Positions 9,056-18,081 of a stretch of DNA of 64,000 bases are shown here, one piece after another. Both the position numbers and the translations under genes were made by a program. The stretch's first letter is position 1. Each line of letters opens with the position of its first letter. The stretch covers positions 62,001 to 126,000 of the forward strand of contig NZ_JARJBB010000013.1 of the NCBI RefSeq assembly GCF_029269835.1, read 5' to 3'. The notes beneath the pieces were generated by a model, which had not been told where the DNA came from, searched no databases, and saw only the letters and a program-made list of their open reading frames with translations. The DNA is from Streptomyces tropicalis (GTDB lineage Bacteria; Actinomycetota; Actinomycetes; Streptomycetales; Streptomycetaceae).

Positions 9056-9607
9056 TCACATCGGGTACGACCGCAGCCGGACCTCGCCGCCGGGCGCGGG
9101 TGCGCCGTCGCGCAGCGGCGTCCACATGGTCCGCAGCGGCATGACCACGGGCCCCTCGGGCTGTTCGACCAGGACCTCCCGGTCCACGGTCCGCCGGCCC
9201 AGCCGCCGGTAGAGGGCGACGAGCTCCGGCCGGCAGAACAGCAGCCCGTACGACGGTCCCGTCGTCCGCGCGTGGTCCAGGGCCGACGTCACCACCGTCC
9301 GGGCCAGCCCCCGCCCCCGTACGTCGGGCGCGACGGCCACGCCCCCGACGCCGATCACCTCGGTGGCGGCGCCGCCGAGCCGCACCGGGATCCTCCGAAG
9401 GCCGGCGTGGGCCACGAGCCGGCCGTCCAGCCGGACGCCGACATGCAGGTCCTTCGGCAGCCAGGTCAGTCCGGTGTGCGCGACGCCGAAGGGGTCGCCC
9501 CCGGCGCCCAGGATGTCCTCCTGGTCGGCCCTGGTGTAGTGGGTGAGCCGCTCAACGGTCGCGTGCTCTACGGGAGATGACGGGCCGGGCATCCGGGCGT
9601 CGGTCAT
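9056..9607 (-). CDS. GNAT-family N-acetyltransferase
   Basis: Acetyl-CoA dependent transferase, 183 residues. The core has the GNAT motif A strand and loop VGGVAVAPDVRGRGLARTVV, whose R/QxxGxG/A turn binds the acetyl-CoA pyrophosphate, followed by a motif-B-like YGLLFCRPELVALYRRLG. The general layout resembles AAC(2') and other aminoglycoside-type acetyltransferases, but no substrate can be assigned. Stand-alone gene on the minus strand, head-to-head with the DinB/SCP2 gene at 9775. Confidence 0.85.
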   Translation of the reverse strand: MTDARMPGPSSPVEHATVERLTHYTRADQEDILGAGGDPFGVAHTGLTWLPKDLHVGVRLDGRLVAHAGLRRIPVRLGGAATEVIGVGGVAVAPDVRGRGLARTVVTSALDHARTTGPSYGLLFCRPELVALYRRLGRRTVDREVLVEQPEGPVVMPLRTMWTPLRDGAPAPGGEVRLRSYPM

Positions 9608-9774
9608 CGGGCCATGATCGCACCGCGGCGCGGCGGGACGGGCGGCCGCTCCCGGCGGATCCGCGACCTGGCGGAGGGAGTCGTTCCGGACCCTTGCCGG
9701 GGACCGTCGGCGTCTGGTTGGGTACGCCCGCCACCTGCGCGAAGGGCGCGGGCGACCGAGAAGGAGCGGGCGAC

Positions 9775-10608
9775 GTGGATCCGATCGTGCGGCAGGACAT
9801 CGACGGGCTCCTGCCCGAGGGTCTGGGGCAGGCGATATGCGGCACGGCGGGCGACATCGCCGCGCTGCTCCTCACCGCGCCCGACACCTCGGTGGCCGTG
9901 CCCCGGTCGGAGTGGACGCTCGGCGAGGCCGCCGCGCACCTGGCCCAGGCCAACGAGCTGATGGCCCAGGTCGCCGCCGGTCAGGAGCGGCCCTACGGCG
10001 ACGGCACCCCGCAGAGCCTGACCGCGGCCAACGCCGAGGCGCTCGCGGTGTTCCCGGAGCGCCGGGCGGAACCGCTGGCCGCCATGATCACGGAACAGGC
10101 CGAGGCGTTCCTCGACGCGGTGGCGCGGGCCGCGGAGGACGGAACCCCGGACGCCCCGGTCCGCACGCCCCTCGGCATGATGAGCCGGGCCGTTTTCGCG
10201 TCGTACCTGCTGACGCACATGCTCGGCCACGGGTACGACCTCGCCCGCGCCCTCGGCCGTCCGCACATGATCGACCGCGGACGGGCGGAGCTGTGCATGC
10301 CGTTCATGCTGGCGGTGATGCCGCGGGTGACCGACGAGCGCGCGGTCGCCGGTCTGTCGGCCCGCTACGCGCTGCGGCTCCGGGGCGGCGGCGGCTTCGG
10401 CGTGCTGGTGACCGACGGCGCGGTCGAGATCCTGGGCGAGGCGCCGGACCGGCCGGACTGCACCCTCCTCGTCGAGCCGGTCGCCTTCCTCCTGATCGCG
10501 CTGGGCCGCCGCAACCCGTGGGCGGCCATCGCCCGCGGCGAGGTGGTCGCCTGGGGTCGCAGGCCCTGGCTGGCGCCCCGCTTCCCCGAACTGTTCACCG
10601 CACCCTGA
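9775..10608 (+). CDS. Maleylpyruvate isomerase-like protein (DinB/SCP2 domains)
   Basis: 277 residues, two-domain layout of mycothiol-dependent maleylpyruvate isomerases: N-terminal DinB four-helix part (about 10-170, with SEWTLGEAAAHLAQANEL and LLTHMLGHGYDLARALG, whose His residues are the metal-site candidates) and C-terminal SCP2-like sterol-carrier fold (about 185-275). GTG start has AAGGAG 8 bases upstream; a longer frame back to 9577 has no such signal. Family members use mycothiol, the actinobacterial thiol; the reaction here is not known. Confidence 0.8.
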   Translation: MDPIVRQDIDGLLPEGLGQAICGTAGDIAALLLTAPDTSVAVPRSEWTLGEAAAHLAQANELMAQVAAGQERPYGDGTPQSLTAANAEALAVFPERRAEPLAAMITEQAEAFLDAVARAAEDGTPDAPVRTPLGMMSRAVFASYLLTHMLGHGYDLARALGRPHMIDRGRAELCMPFMLAVMPRVTDERAVAGLSARYALRLRGGGGFGVLVTDGAVEILGEAPDRPDCTLLVEPVAFLLIALGRRNPWAAIARGEVVAWGRRPWLAPRFPELFTAP

Positions 10609-10681
10609 TCCCGGAGGGCCGGCCGGCCGGTCCGCCCGCGGCGTCCGGCGACGGCTCCTCCGGTACCGCCCCCCGCTCCGG

Positions 10682-11095
10682 TCAGCTCAACCGGGCTCCG
10701 GCGGCCGCGAGTCGGGCGTGCCAGGCACGCATCCGGGCCGCCGCACCACCGTTGAGCAGCGCGTCCACGACGCCGCCGGCCGCGGCGGGCTCGGACGTCT
10801 CCCGCCGGGTGCCGTCCACGGCCCGCTGCTGCCCGGCGCTCGGCGCGGGGGACAGGGAGGCGCCGCGTCCGACGAGGGCGTAGCGGCGTCCGTCGACGGT
10901 CAGCACGAGGGTGCCGAGCCGGGTGAGGCGGCCGGTGACCGCGCGCGGGTCGGCCTGCAGGACGGTTTGGAGGGAGCGGTCCTGGAGACGCAGGCCGTCG
11001 GGACGCAGGGTGACCAGCACGGGCTCACAGCGGGCGCCGTTCCACACGCTGCGCCGCCAGTGGACGATCCCCGTGTGTCCGGTGTCTGAGCTCAT
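10682..11095 (-). CDS. Small hypothetical protein, PH-like fold possible
   Basis: 137 residues. The N-terminal 85 residues are strand-rich with repeated hydrophobic alternation (VLVTLRPDGLRLQD, LVLTVDGRRYALVG), suggesting a small PH-like or beta-sandwich domain; the rest is Ala/Arg-rich and helical. ATG 11095 is taken as start (GGCGG just upstream); ATG 11107 would add four residues. It lies divergent to the SpoIIE-type phosphatase gene beginning near 11291. No catalytic motif seen; function unknown. Confidence 0.6.
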   Translation of the reverse strand: MSSDTGHTGIVHWRRSVWNGARCEPVLVTLRPDGLRLQDRSLQTVLQADPRAVTGRLTRLGTLVLTVDGRRYALVGRGASLSPAPSAGQQRAVDGTRRETSEPAAAGGVVDALLNGGAAARMRAWHARLAAAGARLS

Positions 11096-11290
11096 GCCGC
11101 CGATCATGGCATGAACACACCGCGGGCGGGGCCGCTCCCCCGTCGCCGTGCCCGGCCCCGGGGTGCGGGGTGCGGGGTCGGGTGGGCCGGAGGGACCATG
11201 GGAGACGGAGCGTCCCCTGGCCCCGGACGACCCGCCCCGGCGGGCGGCGAGGGACCCGGTGGCGCCCCGGCCGGGAGAAGGGTGCCCTTC

Positions 11291-13399
11291 ATGAGCGAAG
11301 CCGATGGACTGCCCGTGGACCTCGGGTGGGCCGACGCCCGCCGGCCGGGGGGCGAGCCGCTGCAGCCGAGCGGGCTGATGGACCTGCTCGGGGTGGCCGC
11401 GGTGGTGCTGAACCCCGAGGGCCGGGTCGTCCTGTGGAGCCCGCAGGCCGAGGAACTGTACGGGTACACCTCCGAGGAGGCGCTCGGCCAGTACGCCACG
11501 CACCTGCTCGTGCACGAGGAGCACTGGGGGTGGGTGATCAAGAAGTTCAGCGAGGTCATGCAGAAGGGCGAGAGCTGGAGCGGGACCTTCCCCATCCGCC
11601 GCAAGGACGGCAGCACCCGTGCGGTGGAACTGCGCACCATGCGTCTGCAGAACGACCGCGGCCAGGTCTACGCCCTCGGGCTCGGCACGGACTCGCCGAC
11701 GCTGCGCGAGGTGGAGCGGGACGTCGCCCTGTCCACCCGGCTGATCGCGCAGTCCCCCATCGGCGTGGCCATCCTCGACACCGATCTGCGGTACGTGGCC
11801 ATCAACCCCGCCCTGGAGCGCATGCACGGCGTCCCCGCGAAGGAGCACCTGGGCCGGCACTACCGTGAGATCATGAAGGACGCCCGGTTCGAGGTGAACG
11901 AGGCCGCGATGCAGCGGGTCCTCGACAGCGGCACGCCGCTGGTCGACCACTCCACGATCGTCGCCTCGACCCCCGCCGACCCGGAGCGGCGCCACGCCTG
12001 GTCGATCTCGCTCTACCGGCTGGAGGACACCCAGGGACGCGTGCTCGGCGTCGCGGACCTCGTGGTGGACGTGTCCGCCCGCTACCGGTCCGCGCTGGAG
12101 GCCAGCGAGACACGGCGGCGCCTGGCCCTGGTCGCCGACGGGTCGGCCCGCATCGGCACCACCCTGGAGGTGGAGCAGACGGCCCGCGAACTGGCCGACG
12201 TCACGGTGCCCGAGTTCGCCGACGTGGTCGCGGTCGACGTCCTGGACTCCGCCGTCAACGAGCACCAGCCCGCCACGGCCGACGGTCCCGCGCTCTTCCG
12301 GGCGCTGGCGGTCAAGGCCGCCTACCCCACCGAGGCCGTGCTGGCCGCCGACACCCCCGGCATGATCGCCTCGTACGACGCCGACCGCCTGGCCACCCGG
12401 TGCGTGCGCTCGGGCCGCCCCGTCCTGGTGCCCCAGGCCGACGGCGGGGACCTGACGCGCATCGCCCGCGACGAGCAGTCGGCCGTCCTGCTGGCCCGCG
12501 CCGGGGTGCACTCGTACATGGCCGTGCCGCTCGCCGCGCGGGGTGCCGTCCTCGGCTTCCTCGGTCTCACCCGGGCCCGCGACCCGCGGCCGTTCGACGA
12601 GGACGACCTGGCCATCGCGACCGAGTTGGCCTCCCGCGCCGCGGTGTGCATCGACAACGCCCGCACCCACCAGAGCGTGCGCAGCGCCGCCGAGACCCTG
12701 CAGCGCAGTCTCCTGCCCGACCATCCGCCCCGGCTGCCCGGCCTGGAGGTGGCCTCCCGCTATCTGCCCGCGCAGGCCGCCTACGAGGTCGGCGGCGACT
12801 GGTACGACGTGCTGCCGCTCGACGGCGAGCGGACCGCGCTCGTGGTCGGGGACGTCATGGGCAGCGGCATCGACGCCGCCGCGGCCATGGGACGCCTGCG
12901 GACCGCCACGACCGCGTTCACCGACGTACGGCTCGACCCGGCCGAGGTCCTCCAGCACCTCGACACGACCACGGCCCGGCTGGAGCAGTACATCGCCACC
13001 TGCCTCTACGCCACCTACGACCCGCACCGTGCCCAGTGCCGGATCGCCAACGCGGGACACCTTCCCCCGATCCTCGTCCGGGACGGGCGGCCGCCAAGGC
13101 TGCTCGACCTGCCCACCGGCACGCCGCTCGGCGTCGGCGGGGTGCCGTTCGAGGACACCGCCGTCCCGTTCGCGCCCGGCGACCGGCTCGTCCTCTACAC
13201 CGACGGCCTGGTCGAGACCCGGGACCAGCCCATCGACGAGCGCCTCGACACGCTGCTCGGCCTCCTCGGCCCGCCCGACTCCCCCCTGGAGGAGACCTGC
13301 GACCGGCTGCTGCGCCATCTGCGGCACCCCGACGACCACGACGACGTGGCGCTGCTGATCGCCCGCGCGACCCCTCTGAGCGCACCCGGGGCGCCCTGA
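11291..13399 (+). CDS. PAS-PAS-GAF-SpoIIE (PP2C) phosphatase
   Basis: Cytoplasmic signalling phosphatase of about 702 residues, RsbU-like. Order: PAS about 25-130 (VVLNPEGRVVLWSPQAEELYGY), PAS about 150-265, GAF about 275-455, then SpoIIE/PP2C 465-695 with metal-binding acidic motifs GGDWYDVLPL, VGDVMGSG, YTDGLVETRD and DDHDDVALL. Such proteins dephosphorylate STAS anti-anti-sigma factors so that sigma-B-like factors are released. ATG 11291 is preceded by GGAGAAGG; ATG 11198 (GGAGGG, close spacing) would add 31 Gly/Pro-rich residues. No membrane segment. Its partner is unknown; the next gene is another phosphatase. Confidence 0.88.
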   Translation: MSEADGLPVDLGWADARRPGGEPLQPSGLMDLLGVAAVVLNPEGRVVLWSPQAEELYGYTSEEALGQYATHLLVHEEHWGWVIKKFSEVMQKGESWSGTFPIRRKDGSTRAVELRTMRLQNDRGQVYALGLGTDSPTLREVERDVALSTRLIAQSPIGVAILDTDLRYVAINPALERMHGVPAKEHLGRHYREIMKDARFEVNEAAMQRVLDSGTPLVDHSTIVASTPADPERRHAWSISLYRLEDTQGRVLGVADLVVDVSARYRSALEASETRRRLALVADGSARIGTTLEVEQTARELADVTVPEFADVVAVDVLDSAVNEHQPATADGPALFRALAVKAAYPTEAVLAADTPGMIASYDADRLATRCVRSGRPVLVPQADGGDLTRIARDEQSAVLLARAGVHSYMAVPLAARGAVLGFLGLTRARDPRPFDEDDLAIATELASRAAVCIDNARTHQSVRSAAETLQRSLLPDHPPRLPGLEVASRYLPAQAAYEVGGDWYDVLPLDGERTALVVGDVMGSGIDAAAAMGRLRTATTAFTDVRLDPAEVLQHLDTTTARLEQYIATCLYATYDPHRAQCRIANAGHLPPILVRDGRPPRLLDLPTGTPLGVGGVPFEDTAVPFAPGDRLVLYTDGLVETRDQPIDERLDTLLGLLGPPDSPLEETCDRLLRHLRHPDDHDDVALLIARATPLSAPGAP

Positions 13400-13593
13400 T
13401 GCTGTGACCGGGAAGGTTCACCGGCTCGCGACGCCCGGCACGGCACCTCCCTGCGGTGTCGCCTCACCCGGGTACATCCCGTACGCGGGCGACGCTCCGC
13501 CCTGCGATGCTCCCCCACAGCCTGAACGGCGTGGGAGGTGCCCCCGGCACCCGACGCCGCGAGCTTCCCGGCACACCTGTCCGGCCACAGCAC
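13399..13593. repeat. MITE-like repeat, copy 1 (long form with 113-bp insert)
   Basis: Begins ATGCTGTGACCG and ends CGGCCACAGCAC, which are near-perfect inverted ends. The outer parts are collinear with the 82-bp copy at 35817-35898; the difference is an extra block at 13450-13562 of exactly 113 bases, carrying its own hairpin (about 13509-13541, GCTCCCCCAC against GTGGGAGGTGC). The left end overlaps the last base of the TGA stop of the phosphatase gene. No ORF of its own; probably non-autonomous. Confidence 0.7.
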
Positions 13594-13647
13594 TGGCGGT
13601 GCCGCGTGCGCCGGGCGCGTACATCGCACGACGGCGCACGCGGGGTG

Positions 13648-14967
13648 TCAGGGGGCGGCGGGGGCCGGGTCGGCGGACCGGGGCGGCGGCAGGCGGCCTG
13701 ACGCGCAGCGCACGACCAGCAGGGCGAGGTCGTCGGCGCCGCTGCTCGGCGGCACCTCCGCGGCGAGCCGGGCCAGGATCCCGGGCAGTGGGGTGCCGCG
13801 GGCGGCCTCCTCCGCCAGGATCCGGGCCGCCCGCCCGATGTGGTGGTCGACGACCGTGTTCCGGTGCTCGACCAGACCGTCCGTGTACAGGAGCAGGATC
13901 GCGCCCGGGGGGAGCCGCACCCGGTGGACCGTGCGGCGCGTGGGACCCAGCAGAGGGAAGATCAGCCGGTCGTGGTCGTGCAGCAGGCGCACCTCCCGGT
14001 CCGGCGAGACCACGATCGGCGGCGGGTGCCCCGCGTTGGTCCAGTGGACGTCCCAGCAGCCGTCGTCCACCGCCGCGAGGTGGGCGTGGACGAGGGTGCC
14101 GCTCAGCGGCACGTCGAGCGCGAAGCACGCCTGCTCGACCGCTTCGACGGCGCTGGCGGGGCCCCGGCCGGGATGGTCGAAGTCCGCCTGCCGCAGCATG
14201 CTGCGCGCCTGCCCCATCAGCGCGGCCGCCTCGGCGTTGTGACCGGTGATGTCGCCGATGGTGACGGCCAGCTTGCGGCCCCGCACTCCGGTGCCGGAGA
14301 CCGGGTAGGCGTCGTACCAGTCCCCGCCGACCAGGTCCCGGGTGGCGGCGGGCCGGTAGTGGGCGGCGACGTCGAGCCCGGCGACCGGGCGGACGTCGGG
14401 CAGCAGGTGCTGCTGGAGCCGGCGGGCGACGCTGATGCGCTCCTCCAGGAACACCGCGCGCTCGGTGGCGCCGGCCGCGTAGGCGGCGATCGCGGTCAGC
14501 ACGGCCCGTTCCTCGTCCGACAGGACGTACGGCTGGGACCAGGCGATGATCAGCGCGCCGATCGTCTCGCGGGTGCCGGTGAGGGGGACCGCGGCGAGGG
14601 AGGCGAAGCCGAGGGTGTCCCACACGTCGACGGCCTCGGGCCCGTAGTCCCGGGTCAGCTCGGCGCGGCTGGTGACGGTCACGATGCGGTTGCTGCTCAT
14701 CGCCCGCGCGGTCGGCCAGGACGCGTCGACGCCGAACGTGCGGTAGTCGGTCTCCGGGCGGATGTCGAACTCGGGGTCGAGGACCCGGACGGCGTGCGGT
14801 GCGCCGTCGCCGGCCCGGACGAGGGTGACGAGGCCGACGTAGACCGGTTCGAGGTCGCTGATGACGAGGTCGCGGACCCTGCGGCGCACGTCCGCCACGT
14901 CGGCGGCGCCCACGAAGGCCTCCGCGGCGGCCAGCAGGATGCGGCTGGTCTCCGTCGCCACCGCCAC
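13648..14967 (-). CDS. GAF-SpoIIE (PP2C) phosphatase
   Basis: 439 residues. GAF-like sensor about 20-170 (RRVRDLVISDLEPVYVGLV onward), helical linker with RRLQQHLLP, then SpoIIE/PP2C about 180-420 with GGDWYDAYPV, IGDITGHNAEAAALM, YTDGLVEHR and SGADDLALLVV. Metal-binding Asp residues look intact. It is the second phosphatase in a row, convergent to the first with the repeat element between them. Target STAS protein unknown. Confidence 0.88.
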   Translation of the reverse strand: MAVATETSRILLAAAEAFVGAADVADVRRRVRDLVISDLEPVYVGLVTLVRAGDGAPHAVRVLDPEFDIRPETDYRTFGVDASWPTARAMSSNRIVTVTSRAELTRDYGPEAVDVWDTLGFASLAAVPLTGTRETIGALIIAWSQPYVLSDEERAVLTAIAAYAAGATERAVFLEERISVARRLQQHLLPDVRPVAGLDVAAHYRPAATRDLVGGDWYDAYPVSGTGVRGRKLAVTIGDITGHNAEAAALMGQARSMLRQADFDHPGRGPASAVEAVEQACFALDVPLSGTLVHAHLAAVDDGCWDVHWTNAGHPPPIVVSPDREVRLLHDHDRLIFPLLGPTRRTVHRVRLPPGAILLLYTDGLVEHRNTVVDHHIGRAARILAEEAARGTPLPGILARLAAEVPPSSGADDLALLVVRCASGRLPPPRSADPAPAAP

Positions 14968-15265
14968 CCCCCCCGGCTCCCGTGCCTCGGCGCAACCCGC
15001 TCCGCGGGCGCGGGCGGGCCGGTGGACGGCCCGCCGCGTGCCGGCGGACGACAGGAACCGCTCCTGCCCGGGGCCAGCCTGTCACGACTACCCCCCGCTG
15101 CGGCAGGACCCGCGGCGGTCCGGGCCGCCGGACGCCCCGGCCGCGCGCCTGCGGCCGGGGGACGGGAGGCGGGGGTGCGTGGAGCCCGGACGGCCCGGGG
15201 CGGACCGGCGCCTGCTGTCCGGGGAGGAGGGAACGGGCCGCCGGGGCCGCAGGCTCCGCCCCGCG

Positions 15266-15664
15266 TCACCCGGTGGAGCCGAGCCAGCGGTGCAGTGCCA
15301 CGTGGACGCTGGTGGGCAGGGCGCTGAGCTGCTCGACCGCCTCGCGGTCGCCCGGCCACGGGGCGATCCCGGCCGCGGTCAGGGCCGCGTACAGGTCGAG
15401 GCGGCGCAGGTCGCGCGGGTCGATGCGGCAGGCGATGCGGTGCGTGGGATCCGGCGGCGGGAGGAGGTCGCCGTCCCCCGCGCGGTGCGCGCAGTCCCGC
15501 GGCGGGAAAAGGTCGCCGTCGGTCACGCGGTACGTGGAGTCCCGCGGCGGGAAAAGGTCGCCGTCCGTCACGCAGGGCGCGGAATCCCGCGGCGGGAAGA
15601 AGTCGCCGTCCGCCACGCGGTACTCCGCCACCCGGTCGGTCGCGGTCGTCGGGGTCTGCATCAT
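15266..15664 (-). CDS. Tandem-repeat protein of unknown function (15-residue DGDLFPPRD repeats)
   Basis: 132 residues. The central half is four 15-residue units, consensus about YRVTDGDLFPPRDST, encoded by four 45-bp DNA repeats. The flank after them (CRIDPRDLRRLDLYAALT to the end) is a compact helical C-terminus of about 60 residues. ATG 15664 has GGAG four bases upstream and ATG 15661 seven; frames reaching 15823 lack such a site. No signal peptide or membrane segment. Repeated acidic/aromatic/proline motifs suggest a multivalent peptide ligand; this is inference only. Family not recognised. Confidence 0.6.
   Translation of the reverse strand: MMQTPTTATDRVAEYRVADGDFFPPRDSAPCVTDGDLFPPRDSTYRVTDGDLFPPRDCAHRAGDGDLLPPPDPTHRIACRIDPRDLRRLDLYAALTAAGIAPWPGDREAVEQLSALPTSVHVALHRWLGSTG
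15450..15629 (-). repeat. Four in-frame 45-bp coding repeats
   Basis: Units start at 15450, 15495, 15540 and 15585. The three inner units share the block TCCCGCGGCGGGAA; the unit at 15450 is the most diverged (TCCGGCGGCGGGAG). Spacing is exactly 45 bases, so each unit adds 15 residues without breaking the frame, consistent with expansion by slippage or unequal recombination. Confidence 0.8.
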
Positions 15665-16247
15665 CGCGCTCCGTTCGCTGCTGGGGCTGTCACGGGCGCG
15701 GGCCCCGCACGGGTACGGCCCCGGTGCTCGGGCGGAGCCGCTGCGGGGCCCGCTGATGCCTACAGAGGTCCGGCGGGGCCGATCGGGTTGCAGGGGGCCG
15801 TGCGGTTCACCCGGTGGATGCAACAGGTCGTCTCGTCACACCGGTTCCGGCGGCGGAATGCCGGCCGCCCCCCGGCGTGGGTTCCCTTGCGGAGTGGCCG
15901 GGGGGCGGGGCATGGGAGGGTCGCCGCTCAGACCCTCCGCAGAGCTCTTCCGCCGGGCGGCCGCCTCCGGATGCACCCACTCCGCGGCGCAGCCCCTTTC
16001 CCGGGCGCCCGTCCGGACGGGCCTTCCCCGGGTGCGCCGCCGGGCGTAGCGTCGGCGGTAGCCCGCGAGGAGCGCCCGCCGGGGCGCATCGGCCCGCCGG
16101 CTCCGGTGCACGGGGACGGCGGGCCGTCGGCTTCCGTTCCCCCGCCGGCGTCCGGGGAGCGGGCCTCCCGGGCCGGGGCGCGAGGGTGAGCGGGGACGGT
16201 GGGGCCCGCCGCCGGTCGCTCGTGCGCGCCGGGGCGGGACCTCGGTG
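15665..16247. other. Intergenic region with a strong hairpin
   Basis: 583 bases between two minus-strand genes. An inverted repeat GCCCCCCGGC (15867-15876) / GCCGGGGGGC (15897-15906) gives a 10-bp GC stem with a 20-base loop and no T tract; it could end transcription from the stressosome operon that finishes at 16248. Open frames here are Arg/Pro-rich with no start signal and were not accepted as genes. Confidence 0.4.
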
Positions 16248-17291
16248 TCACCCCCTGCGGTGGGTGGCCACGACGATGCCCGCGTCGTCCCTGCGGACGG
16301 CCGCCTGGCTGAGTACCTGGGCGGCGATCAGGGCGGGACCGTGGGTGACCAGGCCGGGGAAGTCGGCGGGCGCCCAGCGGTCGCTGAGGCCGTCGGAGTG
16401 CATGATCAGGGCGGCGCCGGGCGGGTACGCGGCCTCGAAGGTCCGCAGCCGGGGCAGCTGGCTGCCGACGATGCCCGGCAGGGAGAGCAGCCCCGTGCGC
16501 CGGTCGTCGAAGGCGACCAGGGCGGTGGTGTTGCCCACCCCGGTCAGTTCCACGCGCCGGGCGGCGGCGTCGACGCGGGCGACGGCCACCGCGGCGCCCC
16601 GGGTGTGGCGCAGGGCCCGGTGGACGTCCTCGAGGACCGCGGCCGGGCGGCTGTGCGCACTGTCCCGGAAGGCCTCCCTGGCCCGGTCGGCGGCGCGGGC
16701 CGCGAGGGGCCCGTGGCCGAGGCCGTCGCACAGGAGCAGCAGGAGGACGTCGGGGTCGTCGCCGGTCGCGGTGCGCACGGCCCAGGTGTCCCCGCACACC
16801 TGCTCGCCGCCGATGGGGCGGGTCAGGCCGCCGACGTCCACCGGGCCGGGGTCGGGCGGGGCGTCGCCGGTCCAGAAGCGCGCCTGGACGGCGGTGCCGC
16901 GGCCGCGGACCGAGTGCACGCCGAAGGCGTCGGCCAGGCGTGCGATGGCGCCCAGGCCGATGCCGAGGCTGCCGGCGGCGGACATCCCGTCGCGCAGCGC
17001 GCCGCGGACGTCGTCGATGCCGGGGCCGTTGTCGACGGCGAGGCACTCGACGCCGGCCCGGTCGCGGTCGCGGACGACGCGCAGGGCGATGGCGCCGTCC
17101 TCGGCGTGCTTGAGGAGGTTCGTCGCCATCTCGGTGACGCACAGTTCGACGCGGGCGACGCGCTCCTCGTCCAGGCAGATGCTGCGGGCGAGCTGCCCGG
17201 CCTGCCGGCGGGCCGCCGCCGCGAGGGCGACGTCCGCGCGCAGCCAGTTCACATCGCCGGCCTCCGCGACGAGGGTGCCGGTGCCGCTCAC
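16248..17291 (-). CDS. HATPase-PP2C fusion (RsbT/RsbX-like), stressosome operon
   Basis: About 347 residues joining a GHKL ATPase (N-terminal about 130 residues: CVTEMATNLLKHAE N-box, DNGPGI, LGIGLGAIARLADAFG) to an RsbX/SpoIIE-like PP2C phosphatase (about 145-345: LCDGLGHG, HSDGLSD, RDDAGIVV). The GTG 17291 overlaps the stop of rsbT by four bases (GTGA); GTG 17300 is the alternative. In Bacillus, RsbX resets the stressosome by dephosphorylating RsbR and RsbS, which is the natural role here. The ATPase half suggests it can also act as a kinase or binding partner. Fourth gene of the operon. Confidence 0.85.
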   Translation of the reverse strand: MSGTGTLVAEAGDVNWLRADVALAAAARRQAGQLARSICLDEERVARVELCVTEMATNLLKHAEDGAIALRVVRDRDRAGVECLAVDNGPGIDDVRGALRDGMSAAGSLGIGLGAIARLADAFGVHSVRGRGTAVQARFWTGDAPPDPGPVDVGGLTRPIGGEQVCGDTWAVRTATGDDPDVLLLLLCDGLGHGPLAARAADRAREAFRDSAHSRPAAVLEDVHRALRHTRGAAVAVARVDAAARRVELTGVGNTTALVAFDDRRTGLLSLPGIVGSQLPRLRTFEAAYPPGAALIMHSDGLSDRWAPADFPGLVTHGPALIAAQVLSQAAVRRDDAGIVVATHRRG

Positions 17292-17707
17292 CGCCCCCAC
17301 TTCACAATGCGCACGGTGGTCCCGTCCGGTCCGGACTCGATGCCGAACTCGTCGACGAGGCGCCGTGCGCCGCTGAGCCCGAGGCCCATGCCGTCGCCGG
17401 AGGTCCAGCCGTCGGTGAGGGCCAGTTCGATGTCCGCTATGCCGGGGCCGCGGTCCTCGAACTCGACGTAGACGCCGGTCCGGCCGGCGTCGTCGACGGT
17501 GGCCGCGCGCACGATGCCACCCCCGCCGTGGATGAGCATGTTGCGCCCCAGCTCGCTGGCCGCGGTGACGAGCTTGGTCTGGTGGACGAGCGACAGGCCG
17601 GTCCGCTGGGCGAGGGTCCGCACCAGCTGCCGGGCCATGACCACGTCGCTGCTGTTGCCGACCGACAGGGACTCGGGCGGGGCGCCCGTCGCCGCGTAGT
17701 CCCTCAT
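17288..17707 (-). CDS. rsbT: Stressosome serine/threonine kinase RsbT
   Basis: 139 residues, full length for RsbT. GHKL ATPase fold: N-box AASELGRNMLIHGGGG, G1 FEDRGPGIADIE, G2 GLGLSGARRLVDEF. In the known system RsbT phosphorylates RsbS (and RsbR) to leave the stressosome and then activates an RsbU-type phosphatase. Its ATG overlaps the rsbS stop (ATGA). The several SpoIIE phosphatases in this window are candidate downstream partners, but none has an obvious RsbU N-terminal RsbT-binding domain. Confidence 0.93.
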   Translation of the reverse strand: MRDYAATGAPPESLSVGNSSDVVMARQLVRTLAQRTGLSLVHQTKLVTAASELGRNMLIHGGGGIVRAATVDDAGRTGVYVEFEDRGPGIADIELALTDGWTSGDGMGLGLSGARRLVDEFGIESGPDGTTVRIVKWGR

Positions 17708-18081
17708 GCGCGGTCCGCGGGTCCCGCGGCGAGGCGCCGCAGGAGCTTCAGTCCACGCTCCAGGTTGAGCGCGGTCCGCACTCCCTTCAGGGACAGGCCC
17801 AGTTCGACGAGGGTCATCGCGACGGCCGGGCGCATGCCGACGACGATCGTCTCGGCGCCCAGCATCCGTGAGATGGCGGCGTTGGTGGCGAGCATCCGGC
17901 CGACGAAGGAGTCGACGACGTCGAGGCCGGAGATGTCGATGACGACGCCCCTGGCCCCGGTGTCGACGATGCGCTGGGACAGGTCGTCCTGGAGGTCCAT
18001 CACCATCTGGTCCTCCAGCTCGACCTGGATGGAGACCAGCAGCACGTCGCCGATCCGGAGGATGGGTACGCGGTCGGTCAC
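17704..18081 (-). CDS. rsbS: Stressosome STAS scaffold protein RsbS
   Basis: 125 residues, a single STAS domain. The phospho-acceptor loop reads VVIDISGLDVVDSFVGR, with the Ser after the Asp at the position equivalent to Bacillus RsbS Ser59. Starts GTG overlapping the rsbR stop (GTGA) and ends overlapping the rsbT start (ATGA). With RsbR it would form the stressosome core that sequesters RsbT in unstressed cells. Confidence 0.93.
   Translation of the reverse strand: MTDRVPILRIGDVLLVSIQVELEDQMVMDLQDDLSQRIVDTGARGVVIDISGLDVVDSFVGRMLATNAAISRMLGAETIVVGMRPAVAMTLVELGLSLKGVRTALNLERGLKLLRRLAAGPADRA

Noticed and set aside
10682..13339. 885-residue minus frame
   Set aside because: Only its last 137 residues (from ATG 11095) look like a protein; the rest is the mirror of the PAS-SpoIIE gene.
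15450..15629. Regular 45-bp repeats considered as a CRISPR array
   Set aside because: No spacers; whole unit is repeated and it lies in an open reading frame.
15836..16111. 91-residue minus-strand frame
   Set aside because: Arg/Pro-rich with no ribosome site or recognisable pattern; lies over a strong hairpin.
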